Shown: one piece after another, positions 48,442-57,113 of the stretch
Layout: each line of letters starts with the position of its first letter
How positions within the stretch are numbered: position 1 is the stretch's first letter
Source of the DNA: Ostreococcus mediterraneus
Taxonomy: Eukaryota; Chlorophyta; Mamiellophyceae; Mamiellales; Bathycoccaceae
Reading direction: 5' to 3'
NCBI GenBank assembly: GCA_012295225.1
Contig: WMKK01000007.1
Span: forward strand, 62,001 to 126,000
Length of the DNA: 64,000 bases
Notes under the pieces: model-generated
What the model saw: the letters and a program-made list of their open reading frames with translations, nothing else
Databases searched by the model: none
What the model was told of the DNA's origin: nothing
Position numbers and translations under genes: made by a program

Positions 48442-49887
48442 TCAGAGCGACGCATTCGCTTCTTCGTCGCCCACTGCCTTTGTGGGATTCCTACGGCGAA
48501 AGCTCGTTTGCGTGGTGTGTAAGACTTCAGGCACCTCGAGCTCGATAGTTTGCAATCTCGACCTCGACGGCAACGGGTACAAATCCGCAGGAATGCCCCC
48601 TCCAGATGTTTCAAACGTATCCTTGAACTCAACCACGAGTTCCCCCACGAGTTCACGAAGCTCCTTGTTGATGAGCACTTGGTCTTGCCCGCGCGTGTAC
48701 CGATGGGAATACTCGCCTTCGCTCTCGGAGAGACGTTCTTTCGTCGCGAATGGATCTTCTAAGCTATAGCGCACGTTGAACAACCCGAGCATGGCGAGCG
48801 AGGTGATGACGGACAGACAGCATGCGTAGAACATCACCAAGCCTTTCGTATATGTCGGCACCTCGTACACATCCTCGCCAGTGTATCCACCAGCTTCATC
48901 GTGAAGCATCTCGCTGACGATGTACGCGTAGTAGGGTGCCCAAAAAATTGGATGAATGAGGATGTACACGCGCGCGAACGCGCGTGTCGCCATGGGCGTG
49001 CGATACGTCTTTAAAAAGCGCAAATTCTCCCACGCCATGTACGCATCCTTGTGAAACTGCCGCAATCTCGCCGACTCGTTCCCGGGCATGCCCGCATACT
49101 TCAGCACCTCTGTTGTAAGCGATAGCTTTTGGAACTGCGCTCGCACGCGCTGTGCGATGGCCCATTGAATCTTTCGTCCCTTTTCCCACGCAACCTTGCC
49201 GCGCGACGTATTCAAGTGAACCAACCTCGCCACCTCGGGCGCCGTCAGAAAGTTTCTCACATCGCACACCAGCTGCACCATCATCCAGCGCACTTCGTTC
49301 ACGTGCTTCGCCGGCAACTTTGCCCGACCGTTCTCGCCCCAATCCCAGTCGCGGTGCCCCAAGTAGAATGTGAGCACGTTCGTCTTGAACACGCTCAACT
49401 GCTTCAACGCCTCCTCACGCCTACGAAACGCCGCATCCAACGACCCAGTCAATGGATAAATTATCGCAAACGACACAAACGTCCACGATACGTTCACGCC
49501 CAATCTATGCCCATCAATCTCGTACAGGATGAAAAACAACGTCGACGCCACGGACACCGCGCTCACGATCACGCTCTCCGTGGTAATCAAAAACCGCTTA
49601 AACACTCGAAACGCAGCGGCAAAATTCAACAACGCCGCGAGTGTCGAACCAAGCCGCGGCATTTCTACATCGCCATCGAGCGGGCCGAGCTTTTCGTACG
49701 CCTCGAGCGCTTCACGCCCCGACATGGTCAAGTGACACACGTCATCGCGTTCGAGCATCGAAGCCGCGGATTCCGTCCGCATGTGCGCCGCCGACTGCGC
49801 GTGCGCATCCGTCTCGCCGCGCTCCGCATCCATGCCTTCGTCAGCGTTCGTTGCGGCGTCGAATGTCACCGCGCGTTCGCGCTCCAT
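48442..49887 (-). CDS. Four-helix membrane protein, distant bestrophin-like pattern
   Basis: 481 aa. An acidic N-terminus of about 75 residues is followed by four hydrophobic segments: TESVIVSAVSVASTLFFILY, VSWTFVSFAIIYPLTGSLDA, VYILIHPIFWAPYYAYIVSE and LVMFYACCLSVITSLAMLGL. After segment 2 comes AAFRRREEALKQLSVFKTNV, and a long amphipathic central region with DWDWGENG separates the two pairs. The 2+2 layout and the RRExAL motif after helix 2 recall bestrophin-like chloride channels, but I cannot claim membership. The C-terminal 90 residues are cytosolic-type. I see no signal peptide. Confidence 0.75.
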   Translation of the reverse strand: MERERAVTFDAATNADEGMDAERGETDAHAQSAAHMRTESAASMLERDDVCHLTMSGREALEAYEKLGPLDGDVEMPRLGSTLAALLNFAAAFRVFKRFLITTESVIVSAVSVASTLFFILYEIDGHRLGVNVSWTFVSFAIIYPLTGSLDAAFRRREEALKQLSVFKTNVLTFYLGHRDWDWGENGRAKLPAKHVNEVRWMMVQLVCDVRNFLTAPEVARLVHLNTSRGKVAWEKGRKIQWAIAQRVRAQFQKLSLTTEVLKYAGMPGNESARLRQFHKDAYMAWENLRFLKTYRTPMATRAFARVYILIHPIFWAPYYAYIVSEMLHDEAGGYTGEDVYEVPTYTKGLVMFYACCLSVITSLAMLGLFNVRYSLEDPFATKERLSESEGEYSHRYTRGQDQVLINKELRELVGELVVEFKDTFETSGGGIPADLYPLPSRSRLQTIELEVPEVLHTTQTSFRRRNPTKAVGDEEANASL

Positions 49888-50172
49888 GGCGGCGGCGTGT
49901 GAGGACGAGCGACGTTGACGGCGCGCAGCTCGTCACTCATCGTCGCGCTTCTGGCGCGCGTTGACCCGTACTCGCGCTCGAACGAGCGGCAGCAGCGGAG
50001 GCGCGACAAAGAACCAACGTTGAGCGCGCACATTGCGCGTCTCGCGTCGCATTCACCGCACACGACGGCGCAGAGGCGCGCGGAGCAGAGATCCAAATCG
50101 CCGCCATCGGTGAAGAGAAGATTTCATTTAATCCTTCGCCTTTGACGACGACGACGACGGTCGACGCGCACG

Positions 50173-52530
50173 ATGGCGTCGGGATCGATTCATTACAAGT
50201 TTAAATCTGCGAAGACGTTCGATACGCTCACGTTTGATGGGTCGTTCTTGGCTGTATCCGAGCTCAAGCGATTGATTGTCGAGAAGAAAGGATTGGGCAA
50301 GGATCACGCGTGCGAGCTCGTGCTCGTAAACGCGCAAGATTCGAGCGAATATAACGATGAAAGCGCATTGGTGTGGAAGAATACGTCGGTGATTGTGAAG
50401 CGCGTGCCGTCGATGAAGCAGTCTGCGGTGGGAAGCGCGATAGGGTCGGATGTGGTGAAGAAGGTGGTGTACGTGGCGCCGCCGGATGTGTCGCAAATTC
50501 CATCCAAGAGTCAAGCGAGACGTTTACAGATGAATTTGAATAAGATTTCTGGCGTGAATAATAGGAACGGTGACGGTTTGGGTGATGGTACGAATGCGGA
50601 TGATCCTCTGGCGAGCATGGCGCGCGAACAGGCGCAGCAATGGGAGCAAGAAAAGCAAGCGGCGAATTTAGCCAACGCCGGACGAGGGGGCGGACGAGGC
50701 GGGCGAGGCGGCGGACGAGGCACCCGCCCGGATGGTCCACCTGGACCTGGGTACATTTGTTTCAAGTGTAATCAAGGCGGGCACTGGATTCAAGATTGTC
50801 CGCTCGCAGCGGATACGACAGTGGAGATTGTTCGCACAAAGCACGCGTACGGGATTCCGCAAACCAAGTTGGAAGCGACGACGGGTGGGATTTTAGTGGC
50901 GCCGACGGGCGAATCTACCCAGCTCGTCGCCGCGGAGGATGAATTTAACAAGATGTTTGGGTTTTTGCGGGAGCGTGGGAAGGATACGTTAGCGATCGGG
51001 GCTGCTGGTGACGAGAATCAAACGCCGCTGGCGCTCGGATCGGGTGGCGGTGAAGACGAAGCAGCGGCGCCGGGAAGAGATGAGATCGGCGAAGGCGAAC
51101 CCGCCACTACGGCGCCACCGCCACTCCCACCTGGATTTATGCCGCCACTCCCACCCGGTGCACCACCACCGAATGCGCGTAAAGCGAGCGAGCTCACCGC
51201 CGCCGCCGCACCCGCGATGATGGACCCAGCGATGATGATGATGGGCGCGCCTGGCGTCGTGGACCCGCTCGATCCCATGGGTATCATGTCCATGGACACC
51301 TCGCTCGAAGGCTTGAAGAAGATGGCGGAAGATTTAAAGCGTCAGCAAGAACTCTTGGCTTCGGGCGCCGCGGCGGATGTGAATATGATGATGATTCCGG
51401 GATTGATGGACCTTCCGCCGATGATGATGGCGCCGGCGGCGCCCGTCGCGCCGCTCCCGCCCATGCCCGCGGCGCCGCCGCCGCCTCGCGTCAACGCATC
51501 AGGTCCACCGTCGTTTGAGGATGATGATGAAGATACGGTGTTGACGCTCGCGCAAGGCATCGATGAGGATGAAGACAAGAAGGACAACGAAGGTCCCGTA
51601 GCGATGTTGAGCAACGACGACGAGGAGGACAATGCTGAACGCGAAGAGGATGAAGATAATCCTCGTCGTCGCTCGCGCGTGAAGCCCGCGGCGCCGCCGC
51701 CTCCACCGACACTGTCAGGTGCGGCGGCGCCTCCACGTGGGCGCCCACCGCCGCCGCCCGCGCACATCCCAGAGGACATTCAAAAGCAGCACGAAGAAGC
51801 GCTCCAGGCGGCGGCGGCGGCGGCGGATCGTCAAGGCAGAGGCGCAGGCAGAGGCGAGGGTAGAGCCAGAGGCCGCGGTGGTCGCGGTCAAGATAGCCGC
51901 AGTGGTCGCGGTCGAGATGGCTCACCGCCGTCGATGCATCGCACCGATTCTCGCGATCGATTCGGCGATGACGACGCCGACGGCAGCCGCGGACGCAAAC
52001 CGCCGCGTCAAGCAATTCGTCCCGGTGGCGGCGCTCGACCGCCTCGTTCGGACTCTCGCGAACGTCGACCGAGAGCGAACTCACGCGATCGTCGCGCGCC
52101 ACCTTCGAGCCGCGGAGACTCGCGCGATCGAGGCGGGAACAGTCGCAAACGCAAATCCGACGACGACGACGGGCGCTCAGGCAGAGGCGACAACACCGCC
52201 GACGACGATAACCGTCGTCGCGGAGAAGGACGAGGAGACGAGAGAAATAATGGTAGAGCACACGGCCGCGGCGATGGCGGCCGGGACGATGCCGCCCAGC
52301 ACCGCCCAGCAAAGAGACACGCAGGTGAAAACGCAGACGCCGGCGGAGACGTCCCCGTCCCCAGCGCCGCCGGAGACGCCGCCACCGTGCATCCACCGTC
52401 GCAAGCCCGCCCACGACGCGCACGCGGTGGACGGAACCGTGGCGGCGCACGCGATGGCGGCGGCGGTCGCCCTGGACGCGGCGGTGGTCGTCCTGGACGC
52501 GGCGGCGTCTTCAATCGAATTGGCAGATAA
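50173..52530 (+). CDS. DWNN-domain and CCHC zinc-knuckle protein (Mpe1/RBBP6-related)
   Basis: 785 aa. It starts with a ubiquitin-like DWNN domain (SIHYKFKSAKTFDTLTFDG, VSELKRLIVEKKGLGKDHAC, NTSVIVKRVPS). A Gly/Arg stretch leads to one CCHC knuckle (YICFKCNQGGHWIQDCPLAA) and GIPQTKLEAT, as in yeast Mpe1 and animal RBBP6, which act in mRNA 3'-end cleavage and polyadenylation. In those relatives a RING follows the knuckle. Here the next 550 residues are Pro/Met/Ala-rich, then acidic, then an Arg/Asp/Gly-rich tail (SRDRFGDDDADGSRGR and many like it), and no RING ligands are visible. It is divergent from the membrane-protein gene. Confidence 0.88.
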   Translation: MASGSIHYKFKSAKTFDTLTFDGSFLAVSELKRLIVEKKGLGKDHACELVLVNAQDSSEYNDESALVWKNTSVIVKRVPSMKQSAVGSAIGSDVVKKVVYVAPPDVSQIPSKSQARRLQMNLNKISGVNNRNGDGLGDGTNADDPLASMAREQAQQWEQEKQAANLANAGRGGGRGGRGGGRGTRPDGPPGPGYICFKCNQGGHWIQDCPLAADTTVEIVRTKHAYGIPQTKLEATTGGILVAPTGESTQLVAAEDEFNKMFGFLRERGKDTLAIGAAGDENQTPLALGSGGGEDEAAAPGRDEIGEGEPATTAPPPLPPGFMPPLPPGAPPPNARKASELTAAAAPAMMDPAMMMMGAPGVVDPLDPMGIMSMDTSLEGLKKMAEDLKRQQELLASGAAADVNMMMIPGLMDLPPMMMAPAAPVAPLPPMPAAPPPPRVNASGPPSFEDDDEDTVLTLAQGIDEDEDKKDNEGPVAMLSNDDEEDNAEREEDEDNPRRRSRVKPAAPPPPPTLSGAAAPPRGRPPPPPAHIPEDIQKQHEEALQAAAAAADRQGRGAGRGEGRARGRGGRGQDSRSGRGRDGSPPSMHRTDSRDRFGDDDADGSRGRKPPRQAIRPGGGARPPRSDSRERRPRANSRDRRAPPSSRGDSRDRGGNSRKRKSDDDDGRSGRGDNTADDDNRRRGEGRGDERNNGRAHGRGDGGRDDAAQHRPAKRHAGENADAGGDVPVPSAAGDAATVHPPSQARPRRARGGRNRGGARDGGGGRPGRGGGRPGRGGVFNRIGR

Positions 52531-52831
52531 ACAAAGCAGCGACACCAACAGACGGTAGTAGTTCCCGCGCGACGGCCGTTACGTTTTAATACACACGCCT
52601 ACGCGATAGATTTTTCCTTGACACCTCATATCACCCCGAGCCCCTTTGCAATCGATGCGTTCGCGACGCGACGTCGGCGTCGTTTTCGACTTTTCGACGC
52701 CGAGCAGAAATTTCATGTCAAAAGACGTTTTGAAATTTCAAATGTCAAAAGACGTTTTGAAATTTCAAATGTCAAAAGACGTTTTGAAATTTCAAATGTC
52801 AAAACGCGTCACACGTCGACGCGCGCGCACC
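52531..52831. other. Intergenic region with 27-bp tandem repeats before an unknown gene
   Basis: This 301-bp stretch holds the 3' flank of the DWNN gene and, from 52715, the 27-bp repeat array. The frame of the downstream gene stays open through the array up to 52646, so the region could be 5' UTR or coding. Confidence 0.5.
52715..52806 (+). repeat. 27-bp tandem repeat, three units plus partial
   Basis: Three perfect copies of a 27-bp unit (starting ATGTCAAAAGACGTTTTG) and an 11-bp partial fourth. Each unit contains an inverted repeat CAAAA-gacg-TTTTG and the palindrome TTGAAATTTCAA. The period is nine codons; read in the frame of the gene at 52832 each unit would give MSKDVLKFQ. Confidence 0.93.
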
Positions 52832-54448
52832 ATGATGTACGTCATGCGCGAGGGAGACTGCCCGCCGGACGACCGTCCGTGGCTCATCTCCACGCGCGAC
52901 ATGCTCGACGTGGACGCCGACGACATCGACGCGAGATGCGAGCAGTACGAGAAGGGCTCGACGGGTGAGCCGAATCAGCCACCGTTCCCGGGCGTGGAGC
53001 ACAGCACGCCGCGAGACGTCGTGGCGTGGATGGATGCGCGCGCAGATTGGTTTCAGGAGAATCTTATTCATATCGTGTGGGATGATGCGAAGCCTAGGGC
53101 GGAGAAGTTGAGCCCGGCTGCGGTGTTTCCACAGCTCATGCTTCGCAACACGTTTCGCGACGCGTCGGTGCAATTTCTATTGCCGCGCAAGGCGCTGAAG
53201 ACGATTCTGAAATTTCGCAACAAGGAAGAAGAGGATTTTTTTATGAACTCACGGTATTTGCGACGACATGACGCGCCGAAGAGTGCGATGAAGGATTTGA
53301 AGAGCTACGTCAAGTGGTTGGAAAAGGCGAAGAGCGCGAGCGAGTACGCGACGGGGGCGTCGGATTGGGACCCGCCGTTGCCTCACCCTGAAAAGGATGC
53401 GTACGTGCTCGTCGCGTCGATTGAATTTTTTGATTATGATGAAGGTGAAGTGCACGTGTTTGATGCTTTCCAAACGCTCTTGTCCAGTCTCGGAGTCCAC
53501 TGCGGGGGACGGCTCATGAGACCGGGCCAAATGATGCGCCACATCGGCCACTGCGAGTACATCGAACACTATCCAATGTTCGCCAGTCCGTCAACCCACT
53601 ACAACTTCAGCGATGAGGACAATGAGTACGATCGCAAGAGAATTTCAGCGGCAAGATGGGGCGCGATTGCGTTCATTCCCGGTTTTGAGGACGTCGGGAC
53701 ACTTGAGCCAGAACCACCAGCGGACGAGGCGAGAGAGAAAGCGAACCCATCGAGGACACGCATGCACATCGCAGTGCATGAACACGAGAGTGATGACGAA
53801 GAGACTGATGACAAGATAGACGACAATAAAGCTGATGAAAAGTTGACTTGCTGGCTGCCAATCATGTGGGACATTGAGTCCGAAGAGGTCTACGCTCATG
53901 TATCCAGAGGCGAAGGGGAGCTCACCAGCATAAAGACCCGTGTTGACAACGGAACTGCCGATTCTGGAAATCTTCAAGTGGCTATGCTAGAACAGGAATT
54001 TGATTCGATCAGTAATATTAACCTCTCCAATCCTGACGCCAGATTGGAGAGGTTCAAACGTGCCTACCCAGAACGCGCAGAGAAGGTCAAGCTCACGTCG
54101 ATGGAGCGCAAGTTCTGCCGCCTACTCGCCGTCACTCAGACTCTTTGTCGGCTGCGGATAACCAATACGCATAATTTGGGAAACGTTTTCAATCTTGCTG
54201 AAAGAATGTCCACATATTGGAAAAGTCTGCTCTGGGGAGACATTCGCAAGCTCGGTCTTGGTTTGCCAGACGGGTCAGAGCTTGAGTCATCGCAAGAAGC
54301 GCTTTACGTTTTCCTTCGGCGGTTGGAGACCAAAATCGAGAGCTACTTGAATTTCTTCCCACCTCACCGTACCAAATTTAAGATCGTCCCGGGACCGAAA
54401 CGAAAGCGCACGCAAAAAACCGCGCAAAAAGGAAATGTTGTGGCATAA
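52832..54448 (+). CDS. Unknown protein, 538 aa
   Basis: No family recognised. Translation from the ATG at 52832 gives MMYVMREGDCPPDDRPWLIS. An in-frame start at 52646 would add 62 residues, including three MSKDVLKFQ repeats. Conserved-looking segments: WFQENLIHIVWDDAKPRAEK, ASVQFLLPRKALKTILKFRN, DAYVLVASIEFFDYDEGEVH, GGRLMRPGQMMRHIGHCEYI. An acidic central insert (HESDDEETDDKIDDNKADEK) precedes a helical C-terminus and a basic tail (PGPKRKRTQKTAQKG). By eye, codon use after about 53600 is less GC-biased than in neighbours. A nuclear location is possible from the tail. Confidence 0.78.
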   Translation: MMYVMREGDCPPDDRPWLISTRDMLDVDADDIDARCEQYEKGSTGEPNQPPFPGVEHSTPRDVVAWMDARADWFQENLIHIVWDDAKPRAEKLSPAAVFPQLMLRNTFRDASVQFLLPRKALKTILKFRNKEEEDFFMNSRYLRRHDAPKSAMKDLKSYVKWLEKAKSASEYATGASDWDPPLPHPEKDAYVLVASIEFFDYDEGEVHVFDAFQTLLSSLGVHCGGRLMRPGQMMRHIGHCEYIEHYPMFASPSTHYNFSDEDNEYDRKRISAARWGAIAFIPGFEDVGTLEPEPPADEAREKANPSRTRMHIAVHEHESDDEETDDKIDDNKADEKLTCWLPIMWDIESEEVYAHVSRGEGELTSIKTRVDNGTADSGNLQVAMLEQEFDSISNINLSNPDARLERFKRAYPERAEKVKLTSMERKFCRLLAVTQTLCRLRITNTHNLGNVFNLAERMSTYWKSLLWGDIRKLGLGLPDGSELESSQEALYVFLRRLETKIESYLNFFPPHRTKFKIVPGPKRKRTQKTAQKGNVVA

Positions 54449-54512
54449 TGTACGTGTAATACCAACGTTGGTACATGATTCTATCGCTGTGCATGACAAC
54501 TTTTTCTACGTG

Positions 54513-55418
54513 CTAGATACTAAATGGACGTCGGTGCGCGGCGAGCGGGATTTTTGTGCGCGCTTCATCGACGACATCTAAGTCAATGGTACACACCCTG
54601 AGCGCCTCACGAGGATGACCTTCGTCGTCGTCATCATATGCGTCGGTAAATTCTGCGATAACTGTACCCCAGGGATCGACAACCATGCCATGACCGTAAG
54701 ATACGCGACGCTCGTTATGTCGACCAACCTGAGCCGCCGCGACGACGTAGCACTGCGTTTCGATGGCGCGCGCGCGCAGCAATGTTTCCCAGTGCGCCTT
54801 TCCCGTCGACGTCGTAAACGCCGATGGTACGATGATAATATCAGCGTTATGCTCAAACCGTAAACGCTCGTAGACGTAAGGAAACCTCAAATCGTAGCAA
54901 ATGCTTACGCCGACGTTACCCATCGGCGTCGCGTGCGACACGAGCGCGTCCCCGGCAACCGTATAGTCACTCTCTCGAATACTCGTCGTCCGACGCGTCC
55001 TATCATCATCGACGACGTCGATATCGATATCAAATAAATGTGTCTTTCTATATGGCTCGCCTACGCGGCCGCTGTCCGGTGATATCATCACGTGCGTGTT
55101 GAATCGTCTACCGGCGCTCGATGACTCTTCTGGAAACCCGCCGCACGAGATAAACAACGAAAACTCCTTCGCCAACGCCTCGAGCTCGCGAATGAGCGCA
55201 CCGTCGAGGGGCTGTGCGACGCCGAGGCCGTCTTGTCCGGCGAGACCGATGAAACTAAAGCCTTCAGGGAGAAACAAGGCGGAGCAGCCGGCGGCGCGAG
55301 CGGCGACGCATCTCTCACGCACGGCGCGCATGTTGTCATCTTGCGCGTGCGTGGATGTCATTTGCGCGATGGCGATTGTGCTCTGCCGCTGGACGTGCGG
55401 CAGGCGTTCGTGCGTCAT
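54513..55418 (-). CDS. Nitrilase-superfamily amidase, Nit1-like
   Basis: 301 aa. The nitrilase catalytic set is present: Glu in FLPEGFSFI, Lys in GEPYRKTHLFDIDI and Cys in VGVSICYDLRFPYVYERLR. FISCGGFPEES, VPSAFTTSTGKAHWETLLRA and YGHGMVVDPWGTVIAEF match the Nit1/Nit2 branch. YRKTHLFDIDI and the region around it favour Nit1, deaminated glutathione amidase, a metabolite-repair enzyme, over Nit2 (omega-amidase). No targeting peptide is obvious. Convergent with the unknown gene upstream, 64 bp apart. Confidence 0.93.
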   Translation of the reverse strand: MTHERLPHVQRQSTIAIAQMTSTHAQDDNMRAVRERCVAARAAGCSALFLPEGFSFIGLAGQDGLGVAQPLDGALIRELEALAKEFSLFISCGGFPEESSSAGRRFNTHVMISPDSGRVGEPYRKTHLFDIDIDVVDDDRTRRTTSIRESDYTVAGDALVSHATPMGNVGVSICYDLRFPYVYERLRFEHNADIIIVPSAFTTSTGKAHWETLLRARAIETQCYVVAAAQVGRHNERRVSYGHGMVVDPWGTVIAEFTDAYDDDDEGHPREALRVCTIDLDVVDEARTKIPLAAHRRPFSI

Positions 55419-55530
55419 CGCGTATGGGCGTCGGACTCTGTGGTGTGGGGCGGAGAGGTAGTTGATATTTTTAATTTTACAAACCGCGCCGCATGCGCCT
55501 TCTTCTGTTCTTTTCTCGGGCGTGAACGCC

Positions 55531-56838
55531 TCACGCTTCGATTTTCACGCCCGTTGCGACGGCTTGACCGCGCTCGAGGTCATATCGCCCGTCGCTGGGA
55601 CGCACGCTCTCTGGCGTGAAGACGCCGCCGCGATACGCGCTGCTCACTGGGCTAAATGGCACGCCAGGTCGAGCGCCAGGCTTGCAACGCGCGCGGAATC
55701 GTAACTCAATGGATACGCGACCTTTGATGGAATCTTTGCGAGCGGCAACCGGGTCAGGGGCGCCGTTACGCAAATCGCGCTTGTCCTCTGGTTGCCATTG
55801 ACCGGCGCCGTGCCACATGTCAAAGGAATCAAAAATCATATACGGCGCGGTGATCCACACGTGCTCGTCGCTCGGCTGAAGCTCGGGTGAGCCACGTGTC
55901 ATGTAGTTGGCATCCTGTGCCTCAAACTTGTCCTCCTTTTTCTTCGTGCTGAAGGCTTGCATGACCATCGGCGCCGCGCTCATGGGATTCGCCTTGATTT
56001 TCTCCATGGCATTCTTAAACTGACTCGCCGCCGTCTTGTTTGCGTCATCCTCGACGTTATCCTCCGGTCGGCGGATATCATACGTCCACTCTTGCGTACC
56101 ACCGTTTTTGGGCAAAAGCACAACTAAAGGTTTGTCCCAGGCTTGACCAGTTGGGTCCCGCGGCGAACGCAACAACCACACGTTGTAATATCGATAACTG
56201 TAGTCGTCGCTATTCGACATCCCAGCCTCCATCCACCCCGGGCTCTTGTAATCAATCGCATCCGGGTCGCGATGTAATCGTCCCAAAGGATTATACTTGC
56301 TCATGATGAAATCCTCCTTGGTTCGACGCTGCATAAAATCAATCGCGCGGTCGTAATACTTTGGCTCGTTGACAAACGCCACGCCGTTCAACACCTGACC
56401 ACCAAATTCCGGTGAGCACTCCTCGGGAAACGCCTCTTCAAGTAGCGCCTTACCAGCGGCAAACGCTTCGGGCCATAACGTGTGATGTCCGGCGTTTTTA
56501 TTCCTCACGCCAATCTTTTCCCACCCGGCGTCCACGACGCTCAACAACTTTTGCAACTTGGCCGAGTTCGGGTCGATGATGCTCACGAACCGTTCAGCAT
56601 TCGCCGCCTTAATCGCGCGCGCAGCCTCTTCGTTAATGAGCACGGTTTTATCGACGCTGCCATCCTTGTACGGGATCGTCGCCACGCGCGAGGTGGCGTC
56701 CGGCGTGATTGGTGTCCCGGCTTCAGCGGTTGACGCTCGCGGCGTTATCCATTCGTGGCGTTGGTGCGCCCGGCGATGACGCGGCGCAGATGGCGCACGC
56801 AGCGCGGCAGTGTGCGAATGTGATGCCATCGTCGTCAT
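55531..56838 (-). CDS. Unknown, probably plastid-targeted protein, 435 aa
   Basis: No family recognised. The first 40 residues are Ser/Thr/Ala/Arg/His-rich and end near TPRASTAEAG, like a plastid transit peptide. The mature part has FVSIIDPNSAKLQKLLSVVD, GHHTLWPEAFAAGKALLEEA, GRLHRDPDAIDYKSPGWMEA, YRYYNVWLLRSPRDPTGQAW and APYMIFDSFDMWHGAGQW. It has many Trp, Tyr and Asp but no clear nucleotide, metal or thiol motif. A soluble enzyme or a structural plastid protein are both possible. The reading frame is long and clean. Confidence 0.78.
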   Translation of the reverse strand: MTTMASHSHTAALRAPSAPRHRRAHQRHEWITPRASTAEAGTPITPDATSRVATIPYKDGSVDKTVLINEEAARAIKAANAERFVSIIDPNSAKLQKLLSVVDAGWEKIGVRNKNAGHHTLWPEAFAAGKALLEEAFPEECSPEFGGQVLNGVAFVNEPKYYDRAIDFMQRRTKEDFIMSKYNPLGRLHRDPDAIDYKSPGWMEAGMSNSDDYSYRYYNVWLLRSPRDPTGQAWDKPLVVLLPKNGGTQEWTYDIRRPEDNVEDDANKTAASQFKNAMEKIKANPMSAAPMVMQAFSTKKKEDKFEAQDANYMTRGSPELQPSDEHVWITAPYMIFDSFDMWHGAGQWQPEDKRDLRNGAPDPVAARKDSIKGRVSIELRFRARCKPGARPGVPFSPVSSAYRGGVFTPESVRPSDGRYDLERGQAVATGVKIEA

Positions 56839-57113
56839 CGTGGCGCGTATGACGTCGCGTGTGCGGTCTCCGCGCCGCGGTGTGAGGGGTGGCGTTGAAA
56901 GATATTGTTGACGCTCGTCGCGCCTCGTCAGCCTGCTCGCGACTGACGCACCGTAACGACTTCGCGATCGAACGTCGTGTGCGAAATTTTAGAATTTCAA
57001 TGGATACATGAAGAGTTTACATTTAGCTGTTGATGGGGCAAAGTCGGGTATGTGATGGTACATGAATCAATTATACGCGACGCGTTTGGTGAAAACGGTT
57101 CGATGCAGTTGGG

